Below, one piece after another: positions 33,573 through 44,109 of a DNA stretch of 64,000 nucleotides; the stretch's first letter is position 1; the number at the start of each line of letters is the position of its first letter. Under the pieces are notes generated by a model. The model was not told where the DNA came from and did not search any database. It saw nothing but the letters and a program-made list of their open reading frames with translations. Location of the stretch: positions 1 to 64,000 of the forward strand of contig NZ_BAFT02000099.1 of assembly GCF_000308475.2 (NCBI RefSeq), written 5' to 3'. The position numbers and the translations under genes are program-made. Source of the stretch: Nocardia brasiliensis NBRC 14402. GTDB taxonomy: Bacteria > Actinomycetota > Actinomycetes > Mycobacteriales > Mycobacteriaceae.

Positions 33573-34312
33573 TGCGAACCTCCCGTCCGGCCTACCGAAA
33601 TCTGCTGCGCGACAACGCGGTACAGCTCGTCGATGACCTCATCCATGTTCAGGTCGCTGGTGTCGACCAGCACGGCGTCGTCGGCCGGACGCAGTGGGGA
33701 CACCTTGCGGGTGGAATCGAGGTTGTCGCGTCGCTGCACATCGGCGAGCACGGCCTCGTAGTCGTCGCCGCGGCCTTCGGCGATGTTCTGCTGATTGCGC
33801 CGATGCGCGCGCGCCTCCGCCGAGGCGGTCAGGTAGATCTTGGCGTCCGCGTCCGGCAACACGACGGTGCCGATATCGCGGCCCTCCACCACGATTCGCT
33901 GTGCGTCCGTGGTGATTTCGCGCTGCAACGCGACCAGCAGCTCCCGCACCTCGGGCACGGCCGACACCGCGGAAACCGCCTTGGTGACGGCGTCGCCACG
34001 GATCTCCGAGGACACGTCCTCGCCGTCGAGCCGGATCACCTCACGGCTCGGATCGGTCCCGATCGAGAGCGGCAGTTCCTTCACCGCGGCGCCGATCGCG
34101 GCGGCATCGGTCAGCTCGACACCGGCGCGCAACACCCGCAGCGTCGCCACCCGGTACATCGCACCGGTGTCGAGATAGCGGGCGCCGAGCCGGGTCGCCA
34201 CGCGCCGCGAGACGCTGGACTTGCCGGTACCGGACGGGCCGTCCATCGCCACCACGAGCGGACCGGTCCCCGACATCTGCCGAGGGGCCTCGACCGGAAT
34301 CTCCACACCCAT
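33569..34312 (-). CDS. cmk: Cytidylate kinase
   Basis: A 247-residue kinase that converts (d)CMP to (d)CDP. The P-loop reads AMDGPSGTGKSSVSR, followed by YLDTGAMYR, the CMP-binding VVEGRDIGTVV and the lid DNLDSTRKVSPLRPA, all typical. ATG 34312 shares a base with the stop of rluB (TGATG); a GTG three bases earlier is possible. It belongs to the conserved scpA-scpB-rluB-cmk-der operon. Confidence 0.95.
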   Translation of the reverse strand: MGVEIPVEAPRQMSGTGPLVVAMDGPSGTGKSSVSRRVATRLGARYLDTGAMYRVATLRVLRAGVELTDAAAIGAAVKELPLSIGTDPSREVIRLDGEDVSSEIRGDAVTKAVSAVSAVPEVRELLVALQREITTDAQRIVVEGRDIGTVVLPDADAKIYLTASAEARAHRRNQQNIAEGRGDDYEAVLADVQRRDNLDSTRKVSPLRPADDAVLVDTSDLNMDEVIDELYRVVAQQISVGRTGGSQ

Positions 34313-35868
34313 CACAACGACACCGCCTCGTAGAGTTTGCCGATTTCCGCGCGGCCGAGCACCCGCAGCGTGCCCGGCCGCTGGTCGCCGAGCGCGACCG
34401 GACCGATATTGGTGCGCACCAGCCGGGTCACCGGATGGCCGACCGCGTCCAGCAGCCGTCGCACGATGTGTTTGCGCCCTTCGTGCAACACCAGTTTCAC
34501 CAGAGAACGTCCCTCGCCCAGCTCGAGCACCTGGAAACTGTCCACCTTGGCGGGACCGTCCTCCAGCTCGATGCCGTCCTTGAGGCGTTTGCCGACCGAC
34601 TTGTGCACCTCGCCGTTGACCGTGGCCAGGTAGGTCTTCGACACCTGGAACGACGGATGCATGAGCCGATGCGCCAGATCGCCGTCGTTGGTGAGCAGCA
34701 GCAGGCCCTCGGTGTCGGCGTCGAGACGCCCGACATGGAACAGGCGCTGACCCGCCGCCACCCGCTCGGCGACGATGTCACCGACACAGGGACGACCCAG
34801 ATCGTCGGACATGGTGGATTGCCAGCCCTTGGGCTTGTTCAACGCGATGTGCACGAGCTCCTCGCGCACCATCACGCGAGTACCGTCCACCCGGACCACC
34901 GCGACCTGCGGATCGATCCGCAGACCCTGCTCGCGCACGATCGCACCGTCGACCTCGACCCGGCCCTGCGCGATCATCTCCTCGGCGGCGCGACGCGACG
35001 CCACACCCGCCTTGGCCAGCACCTTCTGCAAACGCTCGCCCTCGCCCCACGGCATCTTGACGTGGCCCTCGGCGGCCGCGGGCTCCACGTGCTGGCGCTT
35101 CGCGGGCTTGGCGTTGCTGAGCAGCGGAGCGGACTGCGTCTGCTTCTGCGGCTTCGGGTTCTTCTTCTTGCCGGTCGGCGCGGGCTGGGCGGCCCGGCGC
35201 ACCGGGATGCCGTTCGGCGGGGTACCCCACTGGGCGGTGCCGCCCTGGCCCGGGCCACGTCCCGAATTACCTTGCGCGGAGCCGCTTTCGGTCCTGGGAC
35301 GGTAGGAAGCGCCCTGCGCGGAGCCGTCGGTGCGGCCACGGTAGCCGTTGCCGCCCTGGGTGTTTCCGCCGTCGTTACGGCCGCGGTAGCCGTTGCCGCC
35401 CTGCGCGGGACCGTCGGAGCGGCCACGGTAGCCGTTGCCGCCCTGCGTAGTTCCGTTGCGGGTGCCGCGGTATCCGTTGCCCTGAGCATTTCCGCTGTCG
35501 TTACGGCCGCGGTAGGAGCTGTCGCCGTCGGAGCGGCCACGGTAGGAGCCGCCTTCCGTACGGTCGCGGTACGAACCGCCTTGTGCAGCACCGCCGCGGT
35601 ACGAGCCGCCGCCTTCCTGGCGGTCGCGGTACGAACTGCCGCCGTCCTGGCGGTCCCGGTGCGAGCCGGCGTTGCCGCGATAAGCGTTGCCGCCCTGGGC
35701 GTTTCCGCGGGACGCGGTACCGCGGTATCCCCCGTCGCCGCGGGCGCTGCCGCGGTCTGTTCCCCCGCGAGCCGCACTGCGTGCGTCTCGCGTCGCGCCA
35801 CCCCTGCTGGGCTGGTCGCTGCGTTTCCTACGATCCGGTGTGCCATCTCGGCGAGCGGGCGTATTCAT
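34312..35868 (-). CDS. rluB: Pseudouridine synthase RluB with long RGG-rich N-terminal arm
   Basis: A 518-residue protein. The catalytic part is about residues 268-518: an S4 RNA-binding domain (GERLQKVLAKAGVASRRAAEEMI), then the RsuA-type synthase with Asp383 in GRLDADTEGLLLL. It modifies 23S rRNA. The first 265 residues are low-complexity, rich in Gly, Arg, Tyr, Asn and Gln, with repeated units such as QGGNGYRGR and SYRDRQ. This resembles RGG/YG RNA-binding disordered regions. Typical RluB is about 240-290 residues, so the arm doubles its size. It starts nine bases after scpB. Confidence 0.93.
   Translation of the reverse strand: MNTPARRDGTPDRRKRSDQPSRGGATRDARSAARGGTDRGSARGDGGYRGTASRGNAQGGNAYRGNAGSHRDRQDGGSSYRDRQEGGGSYRGGAAQGGSYRDRTEGGSYRGRSDGDSSYRGRNDSGNAQGNGYRGTRNGTTQGGNGYRGRSDGPAQGGNGYRGRNDGGNTQGGNGYRGRTDGSAQGASYRPRTESGSAQGNSGRGPGQGGTAQWGTPPNGIPVRRAAQPAPTGKKKNPKPQKQTQSAPLLSNAKPAKRQHVEPAAAEGHVKMPWGEGERLQKVLAKAGVASRRAAEEMIAQGRVEVDGAIVREQGLRIDPQVAVVRVDGTRVMVREELVHIALNKPKGWQSTMSDDLGRPCVGDIVAERVAAGQRLFHVGRLDADTEGLLLLTNDGDLAHRLMHPSFQVSKTYLATVNGEVHKSVGKRLKDGIELEDGPAKVDSFQVLELGEGRSLVKLVLHEGRKHIVRRLLDAVGHPVTRLVRTNIGPVALGDQRPGTLRVLGRAEIGKLYEAVSL
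35333..35445. repeat. DNA repeat within the rluB arm
   Basis: A near-identical 26-base core, reading cggccgcggtagccgttgcc plus gccctg, occurs at 35333-35358, 35378-35403 and 35420-35445. The spacings are 45 and 42 bases, multiples of three. It encodes the repeated QGGNGYRGR units. Less regular copies extend over about 35230-35760, suggesting in-frame expansion by slippage or unequal crossing-over. Confidence 0.8.
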
Positions 35869-35877
35869 TTTGTCCTG

Positions 35878-37110
35878 TCAATCCTCGCTGCCGAGGTCCA
35901 AGTCGGCCTCGGCGGGTTTCTTCAGCTTGGTGTAACGGGGGTCCGTGTCCAAGCTCTCGTTGATCTCATCGATCAGGTCGACGCCCGGGAGCAGGGGCGC
36001 CAGCGGCGGCAGGTCGGTCAGCGACGCGAGCCCGATCCGCTCCAGGAACAGCTCGGTCGTGCTGTACGTCGTCCCGTTCGTTTCCGGGTCGACGCCGGCC
36101 TCGGCGATCAGGCCCCGAGCCAGCAGCGTGCGCATCACCCCATCGACGTTCACGCCGCGCACCGCACTGACCCTGGTCCGGGTCACCGGTTGACGGTATG
36201 CCACCACCGCCAGAGTTTCCAAGGCCGCCCGCGTCAGTTTGGTGCGAGCGCCGTCGAGCAGCACCCGTTCCACATAGGGCGCGTACTCGCTGCGAGTATA
36301 GAAGCGCCACCCGTCTCCGACGAAACGCAGATCGATCCCGCTCCCCCGCGCCGACAACTCCGCCGACAGCTCGCGCAGCACCCCCTCCACCCGCTCGGTG
36401 GTGTCGTCCAACGCCGCCGCCAACTGCTCTACCGGGGCCGGAGCGTCCACGACGAGCAACATCGCCTCCAACGCCGACCGAAACTCCGCATCCTCCAGAA
36501 ACTCCGGCGTGAACTCCGACACTGTGTTGTCTGCGACTGGTGTCGCGTCGTGCGTGGGCACGTTTTCGGCGGACGCATCGCCCGCGTCGGATGCATGGAC
36601 CGCGTCGGACGCAGAGGCAGAACGGGCCCCCGAGCCTTCAACAGCATCGTCCCCGTCGGTCGCCCCCTCCGCCGAGCCGTCAACAGTCCCGCCCGCAACA
36701 CCCAGGGTCGCCTCGACCGCCCGGGCCGCAGGCACCGTCGCGGCGGGGCGCACGCGACCGGCAGCAGCCGTCACTGCACCAGCTCCAGCCGAGCCGTTGG
36801 CAGAGCCCTTCGCAGGCGGGGTGTCCTTCGCAGGCGCGGCGTCCACGCCATCGCGCGTCGCCTCCTCGTCTGCGGCCGCCGAGCCATCGGCGGCCGATGT
36901 AGCAGGGGTCGCGGCGGCGGGGGCTTCCTCGCCAGGCGCCGCAGCGGCCGAGTTGTCGGCAGAAGACGTTGCGTCGGCGGGGACTGCGGCGTCCTCGGCG
37001 GAGCCCAGGTCCTCGGGGCGACTAGTGGCCGAAGGCGAACTGTCTGCGGGAGGTGGGGTGGGCTCCGACTGTGGCTGGGCCGAGACCGGGGTGTCGGTGT
37101 GCTCGGTCAC
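35878..37110 (-). CDS. scpB: Segregation and condensation protein ScpB with long acidic N-terminal arm
   Basis: A 410-residue protein. The ScpB core starts near residue 205 (EDAEFRSALEAMLLVVDAP) and holds the paired winged helices (LTRAALETLAVVAYRQPVTR and RGVNVDGVMRTLLARGLI). ScpB joins ScpA and SMC in the condensin complex. Residues 1-200 are Ala/Asp/Ser/Pro/Thr-rich and acidic, with no fold, a length unusual for a family of about 190-250 residues. The GTG start overlaps the scpA stop (GTGA at 37107-37110). Confidence 0.93.
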   Translation of the reverse strand: MTEHTDTPVSAQPQSEPTPPPADSSPSATSRPEDLGSAEDAAVPADATSSADNSAAAAPGEEAPAAATPATSAADGSAAADEEATRDGVDAAPAKDTPPAKGSANGSAGAGAVTAAAGRVRPAATVPAARAVEATLGVAGGTVDGSAEGATDGDDAVEGSGARSASASDAVHASDAGDASAENVPTHDATPVADNTVSEFTPEFLEDAEFRSALEAMLLVVDAPAPVEQLAAALDDTTERVEGVLRELSAELSARGSGIDLRFVGDGWRFYTRSEYAPYVERVLLDGARTKLTRAALETLAVVAYRQPVTRTRVSAVRGVNVDGVMRTLLARGLIAEAGVDPETNGTTYSTTELFLERIGLASLTDLPPLAPLLPGVDLIDEINESLDTDPRYTKLKKPAEADLDLGSED

Positions 37111-38396
37111 CCGTAGTCCTCCTCGATGGTCACGGTGCTGGTCTGGACGTCGTCACCGATCCAGCTGATCGACAGTGGGCCGAGCGGGTCGGGCTGGTCG
37201 AACTCGATCGTCTTGCCTCGGTACAGCTCGAGCAGCGCGAGGAAGCGGGCGACGATCTCGACCGGCACGGTGCAGTCGGCGACCAGCTCGGTGAAGGTCG
37301 TCCAACCACCTTTGCCTGCCAGCTTCAGCCGTTCGAGCACCAGCGCGGCCTGTTCGGCGATCGACACGGCGTGGTTGTGCAGATGGTCGAGCCCAACCTT
37401 GGGCACCGGGCGCGGCCGGAACGCCGCCGCGGCGATCGCGGCGAATTCGTGCGCGTCAACTCCCAGCGTAACCTCGGGCAGCAGGTCGGCGAAGCGCTCC
37501 TCCAGGCCGACAGCGCGCGGATACCGCCGCAGCGCGACCGCCTCCAGTTCGCCGAGCAGCTCGGCCACCTGCTTGAACGCCCGATATTGCAGCAGCCGCG
37601 CGAACAGCAGGTCGCGCGCCTCCAGCAGTTCGAGGTCCTCGGCGTCGGTCATCTCCCCCGAGGGCAGCAGTCGTGCCGCCTTGAGGTCGAGCAGCGTGGC
37701 GGCGACGACCAGGAATTCGGTGGTCTGGTCGAGGATCTTGTCGGCCCGCAGTGTCGTCGTGGCGTCGTCGGACAGGGCCGCCGTCAACGCCTTGGTGTAG
37801 GCGATGAACTCGTCGGTCACCTGGTGCAACGCCACCTCGGTGACATCCAGTTTCCGCGAGCTGATCAGGGTCAGCAACAGATCGAACGGCCCCTGAAAGT
37901 TGCTCAACCGCAGATGAAACCCGGACTTCTGCTCCGTCTCCTGTGCCCCGCCCGCGACCGAATCACCCGCGCCCACGCCAACACCCGGCCCTGCGGCACC
38001 ACCGGAGGCCTGGGCGTCAACAGGCACGGCTGCATCAACCGATGCCCCAGCATCGCCAGGCACTCGCGCAGCACTCGACACCCCGGCGGCCTCGGTGTCG
38101 CTCACATCCTGAGGACGCGACTGTGCCGTTTGCTCGGCAGCCGTCGACTCCGAGGGGGGCTCGGGGTTCGTGGCGTCGGGCTCCTCGGGCATCTGGACAT
38201 CATGGGACACACCGGAGTGGTCCGATGTGTGCAGGGCGGGGGTCGACGTAACCTCGTCCGCCGCACGGTCCGGTGGGTCGGCGCGCGCCGCAGCCCGCTC
38301 CAGGAGGTCGCCCGACGGGTGGTCGTCGCCGTGGACGACCCCGTGGCCGGGCGTGTGGGTGGTAGCGGGTGGTGCGGGGTCGTTGCTGCCGATCAC
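37107..38396 (-). CDS. scpA: Segregation and condensation protein ScpA with long N-terminal arm
   Basis: A 429-residue kleisin. The core begins near residue 165 (FHLRLSNFQGPFDLLLTLI) and includes EFLVVAATLLDLKAARLLP and a C-terminal winged helix (TFTELVADCTVPVEIVARFLALLEL). Residues 1-160 are Pro/Ala/Asp/Ser-rich and probably disordered; usual ScpA proteins are about 250-280 residues. I chose GTG 38396 because it overlaps the parA stop as GTGA, the coupling style of this operon. A GTG or ATG further upstream (to 38468), inside parA, cannot be excluded. Confidence 0.9.
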   Translation of the reverse strand: MIGSNDPAPPATTHTPGHGVVHGDDHPSGDLLERAAARADPPDRAADEVTSTPALHTSDHSGVSHDVQMPEEPDATNPEPPSESTAAEQTAQSRPQDVSDTEAAGVSSAARVPGDAGASVDAAVPVDAQASGGAAGPGVGVGAGDSVAGGAQETEQKSGFHLRLSNFQGPFDLLLTLISSRKLDVTEVALHQVTDEFIAYTKALTAALSDDATTTLRADKILDQTTEFLVVAATLLDLKAARLLPSGEMTDAEDLELLEARDLLFARLLQYRAFKQVAELLGELEAVALRRYPRAVGLEERFADLLPEVTLGVDAHEFAAIAAAAFRPRPVPKVGLDHLHNHAVSIAEQAALVLERLKLAGKGGWTTFTELVADCTVPVEIVARFLALLELYRGKTIEFDQPDPLGPLSISWIGDDVQTSTVTIEEDYG

Positions 38397-39358
38397 CGGC
38401 CGGACCGGTGGATGACTTCCCGCGCCATCGCCCGATATGCTTCGGCTCCACTGGATTTCGGCGCCCACGTGGTGATCGGCTCACCCGCGACGCTGGCGTC
38501 GGGGAACCGCACGGTCCGCGAGATCGCCGCGTCGTAGACCAGGTCACCGAACACTTCGACGACCCGCGCCATCACCTGCCGCGAATGCAGTAGTCGCGCG
38601 TCGAACATGGTGACCACTATTCCGTACAGGCTGAGCCTGGGGTTGAGGCGGTCGCGCACCTTCTCCACGGTGTCGTTGAGCAGCGCGAGCCCGCGCAGCG
38701 AGAAGTATTCGCATTCCATCGGAATGATGACGCCGTCGGCGCAGGCGAGCGCGTTGACGGTGAGCAATCCGAGCGACGGCTGGCAGTCGATGATGATGTA
38801 GTCGTACCGGTCGCGGATGGAATGCAGTGCGCGGCCGAGCGAATGCTCCCGCCCGACCTCGTTGACCAGCTGGATTTCCGCGGCCGAGAGGTCGATGTTG
38901 CTGGGCAGCAGATCCATGTTCTCGACCCGGGTCGGCATCAGCACGTCGTCGATCGAACCTTTGGAGCCGACCAGCAGGTCGTGCACGGTCAGCTCGAGAT
39001 CGTGATGGGCCACACCCAATCCCGCGGACAGCGCGCCCTGCGGGTCCAGATCGACCAGCAGCACCCGCCGCCCGTACTCGGCGAGCGAGGCGCCGAGATT
39101 GATGGTGGAGGTGGTCTTGCCGACGCCGCCCTTCTGGTTGCACATGGCGATGATGAGGGCGTCGCCGTGCCGCTCCAGCGGCGGCGGGTCCGGCACGAGT
39201 CGCAGGGGGCGCCCGGTCGGGCCGAGTGCCGCGTCCTCCGCGACAGGAAGATCGGCCCCGGTGCCCCACAGGGTTTCGGCCGCCGCCGCCGAGGCGGGAC
39301 CCGGATGCGGCTCCGCCCCAGCACCCATCGGCGGCTCTGCCGCTCCGGCTGATGTCAC
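38393..39358 (-). CDS. ParA-family ATPase
   Basis: A 321-residue Walker-type ATPase with the deviant Walker A CNQKGGVGKTTSTINLG, the A' motif LLVDLDPQGALSAGLG and Walker B YIIIDCQPSLGLLTVNAL. The N-terminal 60 residues are a low-complexity Ala/Pro/Gly arm. It is the ParA-like protein that precedes scpA in mycobacteria (Rv1708-like), distinct from the ParA of the origin-proximal parAB pair. No parB gene or parS site is visible here. The GTG at 39358 has AGGAG nine bases upstream. Confidence 0.92.
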   Translation of the reverse strand: MTSAGAAEPPMGAGAEPHPGPASAAAAETLWGTGADLPVAEDAALGPTGRPLRLVPDPPPLERHGDALIIAMCNQKGGVGKTTSTINLGASLAEYGRRVLLVDLDPQGALSAGLGVAHHDLELTVHDLLVGSKGSIDDVLMPTRVENMDLLPSNIDLSAAEIQLVNEVGREHSLGRALHSIRDRYDYIIIDCQPSLGLLTVNALACADGVIIPMECEYFSLRGLALLNDTVEKVRDRLNPRLSLYGIVVTMFDARLLHSRQVMARVVEVFGDLVYDAAISRTVRFPDASVAGEPITTWAPKSSGAEAYRAMAREVIHRSGR

Positions 39359-39690
39359 GATCCGCTGCTCCTTATACGTTCCTGCCCGTTGCCTCGCCGA
39401 GCGTAGCGAAGCCGATCAGGCCCGACCTCGCTTTCGTACGGTCCAGCTCTCGATAGACGCTACCGCTTATGAGCGTGCAAGAGCCGCGACGCGCGCGGCG
39501 TGTTCGCGGCACCACGCCGGGCCGCGAACAGCAAAACGCTACCCCGTATCGCTCTGCGCCACTCCGGGTCACCGGTGAAACGCACGTCGAAGCGGCCGGG
39601 TGACTCGTCCGAGCTGTCCCGATTCCGCCTCCCCGCGGCTGTCCGGATGCGCTCGGCACGAACGATACCGGGTGCCGCGAGCGCGCCGGT
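39359..39690. other. Intergenic region between xerD and parA
   Basis: No gene is seen. It holds a strong hairpin (39501-39530) downstream of xerD and, towards parA, a ribosome site (AAGGAG) and presumably the promoter of the parA-scpA-scpB-rluB-cmk-der operon. A TTGCAC/TCTATC pair 17 bases apart on the minus strand (about 39449-39477) is a weak promoter candidate. Confidence 0.5.
39501..39530 (-). terminator. Hairpin terminator after xerD
   Basis: TGTTCGCGGC and GCCGCGAACA pair perfectly over 10 bp around a 10-base loop. The hairpin lies between xerD and parA, both on the minus strand, and probably ends the steA-to-xerD transcript. Confidence 0.75.
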
Positions 39691-40644
39691 CTAGCGGGCG
39701 CGGGGATGCGCGGTCGCCCACACCTCGCGCAGGGTGTTCACCGTGACGAGGGTGTAGATCTGGGTGGTGGTGACCGAGGCGTGGCCCAGGAGTTCTTGCA
39801 CCACACGGACATCCGCACCGCCGTCGAGCAGATGGGTGGCGAAGGAGTGGCGCAGCGTGTGCGGCGAGACGGCGGCGCCGATGCCCGCGCGTTCGGCCGC
39901 GGTCTGCAACACCTGCCACGCGGTCTGGCGCGACAGCCTGCCGCCGCGCGCGTTCAGGAACAGCGCGCCCGCGTTCGCTTTGCCGGCGGCGGCCAGCATC
40001 GGACGCCCCCGCACCAGGTAGGCGTCCACCGCGGCGAGGGCGGGCCGGCCGATCGGCACCATGCGTTGCTTACCGCCCTTGCCGTGCAACACGACCGCGC
40101 GTTCGGCGATATCGAGATCGTCGACGTCCAGTCCGACCATCTCGGAGATGCGCGCGCCGGTGGAGTAGAGCAGTTCCAGCAGCGCGCGGTCGCGCAGCCC
40201 GCGCGGTCCGCCGTCGGTGCCGGGTGCGGCGTCCGGATCGTCCACGGCCCCGCCGCCCGCGGCTTCGAGCAGCTTCAGCACCTGGTCGTAGGGCAGGGCT
40301 TTGGGCAGCCGGCGACCGGGGGCGGGCGGTTTCACCGCGTGCGCGACATCGGTGACGGTGAGGCCTTCGGCGGCGGCGAACCGGTGCAGCCCGCGCACCG
40401 CGATCAGGGCACGCGCCACCGAACTCGCGGCCAGCGGCGGATGGTCGGGGCCGCCCGCGCGCAAGGCCATGGTGAATTCGGCGACGTCGCCCTCGGCGAC
40501 CTGATCGAGCGCGGTGATGCCGCGCCCGGTCAGGAAGTCGAGATAGCGCCCGAGGTCACGCCGGTAGGCGCCGAGGGTGTTCCGCGCGGCGCCGCGTTCG
40601 ACCGCGAGATGGTCGAGGTAGGCGTCCAGTTCCCGCGCGAGCAC
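39691..40644 (-). CDS. xerD: Site-specific tyrosine recombinase XerD
   Basis: A 317-residue recombinase. The N-terminal SAM-like core-binding domain covers about 5-100 (YLDHLAVERGAARNTLGAYRRDL). The catalytic domain carries Arg in STGARISEMVGLDVDD, Lys in GKGGKQRMVPIG, His-x2-Arg in PHTLRHSFATHLLDGGADV, His in LGHASVTTTQIY and the nucleophile Tyr at the end of that segment. With XerC it resolves chromosome dimers at dif. The GTG start follows the nudix gene by 12 bases. Its place next to pyrG, nudix and parA matches mycobacteria. Confidence 0.95.
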   Translation of the reverse strand: MLARELDAYLDHLAVERGAARNTLGAYRRDLGRYLDFLTGRGITALDQVAEGDVAEFTMALRAGGPDHPPLAASSVARALIAVRGLHRFAAAEGLTVTDVAHAVKPPAPGRRLPKALPYDQVLKLLEAAGGGAVDDPDAAPGTDGGPRGLRDRALLELLYSTGARISEMVGLDVDDLDIAERAVVLHGKGGKQRMVPIGRPALAAVDAYLVRGRPMLAAAGKANAGALFLNARGGRLSRQTAWQVLQTAAERAGIGAAVSPHTLRHSFATHLLDGGADVRVVQELLGHASVTTTQIYTLVTVNTLREVWATAHPRAR

Positions 40645-40656
40645 CCGGCGCCCCCG

Positions 40657-41319
40657 TCAGTCCGCGGACTTCTGCGCCGCCTTGCGGCGCAGGAACGCCG
40701 TGGGCTGACCCGGCCACGGCGCGTCCGCCGGACGTAGTTCGGTGCCGCCGGCCCGCGCCGCGGCGAGCGCGAGCACACCGGCCACCGCGGTCGCGTTGAC
40801 GATCTCCCCGGCCAGTGCCGCGCGCACCGCGTCGGCGACCGGCATGCGCACGATCGCCAGATCGGCTTCCTCGAATTCCGGCTCGGGCTGGTCGGTTTCG
40901 TAGAGTCCGCGCGCGACGTACACGCGCAGCGCCTCGTCGGTGAAACCCGGCGACAGCGCCACGTCCACCAGCACCGACCAGTCCCGCGCGGCCAGCCCGG
41001 TCTCCTCGGCGAGTTCGCGCCGCGCGGCGACGAGCGGATCCTCACCTTGCAGATCGAGCAGACCGGCGGGCAGCTCGAGCAGCCGCCTGCCGATCGGATG
41101 CCGGTACTGGTTGATCAGCACGACATTGTCGTCGTCATCGATCGCGGCGACCGCGACGGCACCGTGGTGCTCGATCACCTCCCGCTCGACGACCTTGCCG
41201 CCCGGCATCCGCACGTGGTCCAGCCGCAGCGCGAGAATCGCGCCGCTGTAGACCGTTTCGCTCGACACCGTCTCGAAATCGTGGCTGCCCGGTGCGGCAG
41301 CGCCCCCGTCCACCGTCAT
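40657..41319 (-). CDS. NUDIX hydrolase, ADP-ribose pyrophosphatase-like
   Basis: A 220-residue protein with the NUDIX box GEDPLVAARRELAEETGLAA (about residues 91-110). Strands typical of ADP-ribose pyrophosphatases surround it (VVEREVIEHHGAVAVAAI, LINQYRHPIGRRLLELPAG). It probably hydrolyses ADP-ribose or a similar nucleoside diphosphate sugar. It matches the Rv1700 position between pyrG and xerD and lies four bases after the pyrG stop. Confidence 0.92.
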   Translation of the reverse strand: MTVDGGAAAPGSHDFETVSSETVYSGAILALRLDHVRMPGGKVVEREVIEHHGAVAVAAIDDDDNVVLINQYRHPIGRRLLELPAGLLDLQGEDPLVAARRELAEETGLAARDWSVLVDVALSPGFTDEALRVYVARGLYETDQPEPEFEEADLAIVRMPVADAVRAALAGEIVNATAVAGVLALAAARAGGTELRPADAPWPGQPTAFLRRKAAQKSAD

Positions 41320-41323
41320 CGCG

Positions 41324-43045
<1,722 letters not shown>

Positions 43046-43085
43046 GGGTCTTCACGGTAACACGGATCAACTGTCCAGAAGTAAC

Positions 43086-43121
43086 GCCACGCACGTTTGC
43101 TGCATATGTGCCGCGCGTGGC
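43086..43121 (-). terminator. Possible hairpin between mctB and pyrG
   Basis: GCCACGC and GCGTGGC pair over 7 bp around a 22-base loop. It lies in the 88-base gap after mctB on the minus strand. It could attenuate read-through into pyrG or simply end the mctB transcript. The stem is short, so the call is weak. Confidence 0.35.
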
Positions 43122-43133
43122 TGTCACCACTTG

Positions 43134-44078
43134 CTAGCGGGGGGCGGAGGCCAGTGTGAGGGAAGTCGCCTTGTCGCCGGTGCCGTATCGGCCTGCGCCG
43201 CCGTTCAGTTGTTCGGTGAGAGCCAGGACGGTGGTGACGCGGCCGATCTCGCGGTCCAGGTTGTCGACGGTGGTGACGGAGGTGGCGAGGGCGCCGTCGG
43301 AGCGGACGACGGCGATCGGGCCAGGGTTCTCGGCGGCGCCGGAGCGGCCGGCGAGGACGACGCCGGCGCCGCGGCCGCGCAGGGCGCCGGTGAACCTGGC
43401 GATGTTCGCGCCCTGGCTGTTCTCCGCGGACTTGGCGCCGTTGCCGGTGATCACGACGGCCAGCTGCGCCGGGTGCACCGGGGTGTCGCCGTAGGCGAGG
43501 AAGCCGCCGCCGCGCAGGGTCTCCAGGACGAGGCCGAGTTCCTGTGGGGTGCCGCGGGTTTGCCCGTTGGCCGGATCGAGCAGCAGCACCAGGCCGAGCA
43601 GGTCGCCCGCCATGCTGCCCTGATCGACTGCGCCGGTGCGCAATTGGGCCCCGGCCGGGATGACGTTGGTGACGGCGGTGCGCATCCGGTCGCCCTCGGT
43701 GGCGTCGGCGAACGCGTCGGTGAGCGCGATCCGGCCGGTGATCGCGGCCCCCGAGGTTTCCAGCGATTTGGTGACGCCCTCGATATCGGCGGGATCGGCG
43801 TCCGGCGTGGTGAACACGACCACGCTGCGGTCGGCGAGGGTGCCGCCGAGGATGCGTCCGGCGGAGCCCGCGATGAAGCGATCGGCGGCGTTGAGCTGAT
43901 CGGTCAACTGCCGGTTCTGTTCGGACACGGTGTCGACCTGCTGGCGTAGATCGGACTTGTCCGCGCGCAGCCCCGACAGCAGATCCGCCGCTAGGGTCTG
44001 CGAGCCGAGCACGACGCCGATGGCGAGTGCCAAGAAGATCGCCACGATCGAGACGGCGTGCTGGCGTAGCGAGATCAT
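43134..44078 (-). CDS. mctB: MctB-like copper transporter/channel protein (SteB type)
   Basis: A 314-residue protein with a single N-terminal membrane helix (about residues 8-28, HAVSIVAIFLALAIGVVLGSQ). A short coiled coil follows (LRADKSDLRQQVDTVSEQNR), then a large extracytoplasmic domain. It matches Rv1698/MctB, linked to copper efflux or outer-membrane permeability in mycobacteria, and called SteB in corynebacteria, where it partners SteA in cell separation. It starts 31 bases after steA. Confidence 0.88.
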   Translation of the reverse strand: MISLRQHAVSIVAIFLALAIGVVLGSQTLAADLLSGLRADKSDLRQQVDTVSEQNRQLTDQLNAADRFIAGSAGRILGGTLADRSVVVFTTPDADPADIEGVTKSLETSGAAITGRIALTDAFADATEGDRMRTAVTNVIPAGAQLRTGAVDQGSMAGDLLGLVLLLDPANGQTRGTPQELGLVLETLRGGGFLAYGDTPVHPAQLAVVITGNGAKSAENSQGANIARFTGALRGRGAGVVLAGRSGAAENPGPIAVVRSDGALATSVTTVDNLDREIGRVTTVLALTEQLNGGAGRYGTGDKATSLTLASAPR

Positions 44079-44109
44079 CGTTCTCCTCTGGTCATGGAGC
44101 GCAGGCCGG

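Noticed and set aside
35230..35760. Regular repeats resembling a CRISPR array
   Set aside because: The repeats keep the rluB frame, the spacings are multiples of three, the spacers are themselves coding and similar, and no cas gene is present.
34435..37116. Long open frames opposite real genes (for example 34435-37116, 60701-63556, 896-2914 and 9-kb-region frames of 500-800 codons)
   Set aside because: They run antisense or out of frame to genes with clear families, have Arg/Gly/His-rich composition typical of high-GC shadows, and lack motifs and ribosome sites.
38393..39358. Plasmid or origin-type parAB partition locus
   Set aside because: There is no parB gene and no parS-like site nearby; the position before scpA matches the chromosomal ParA-like gene of mycobacteria.
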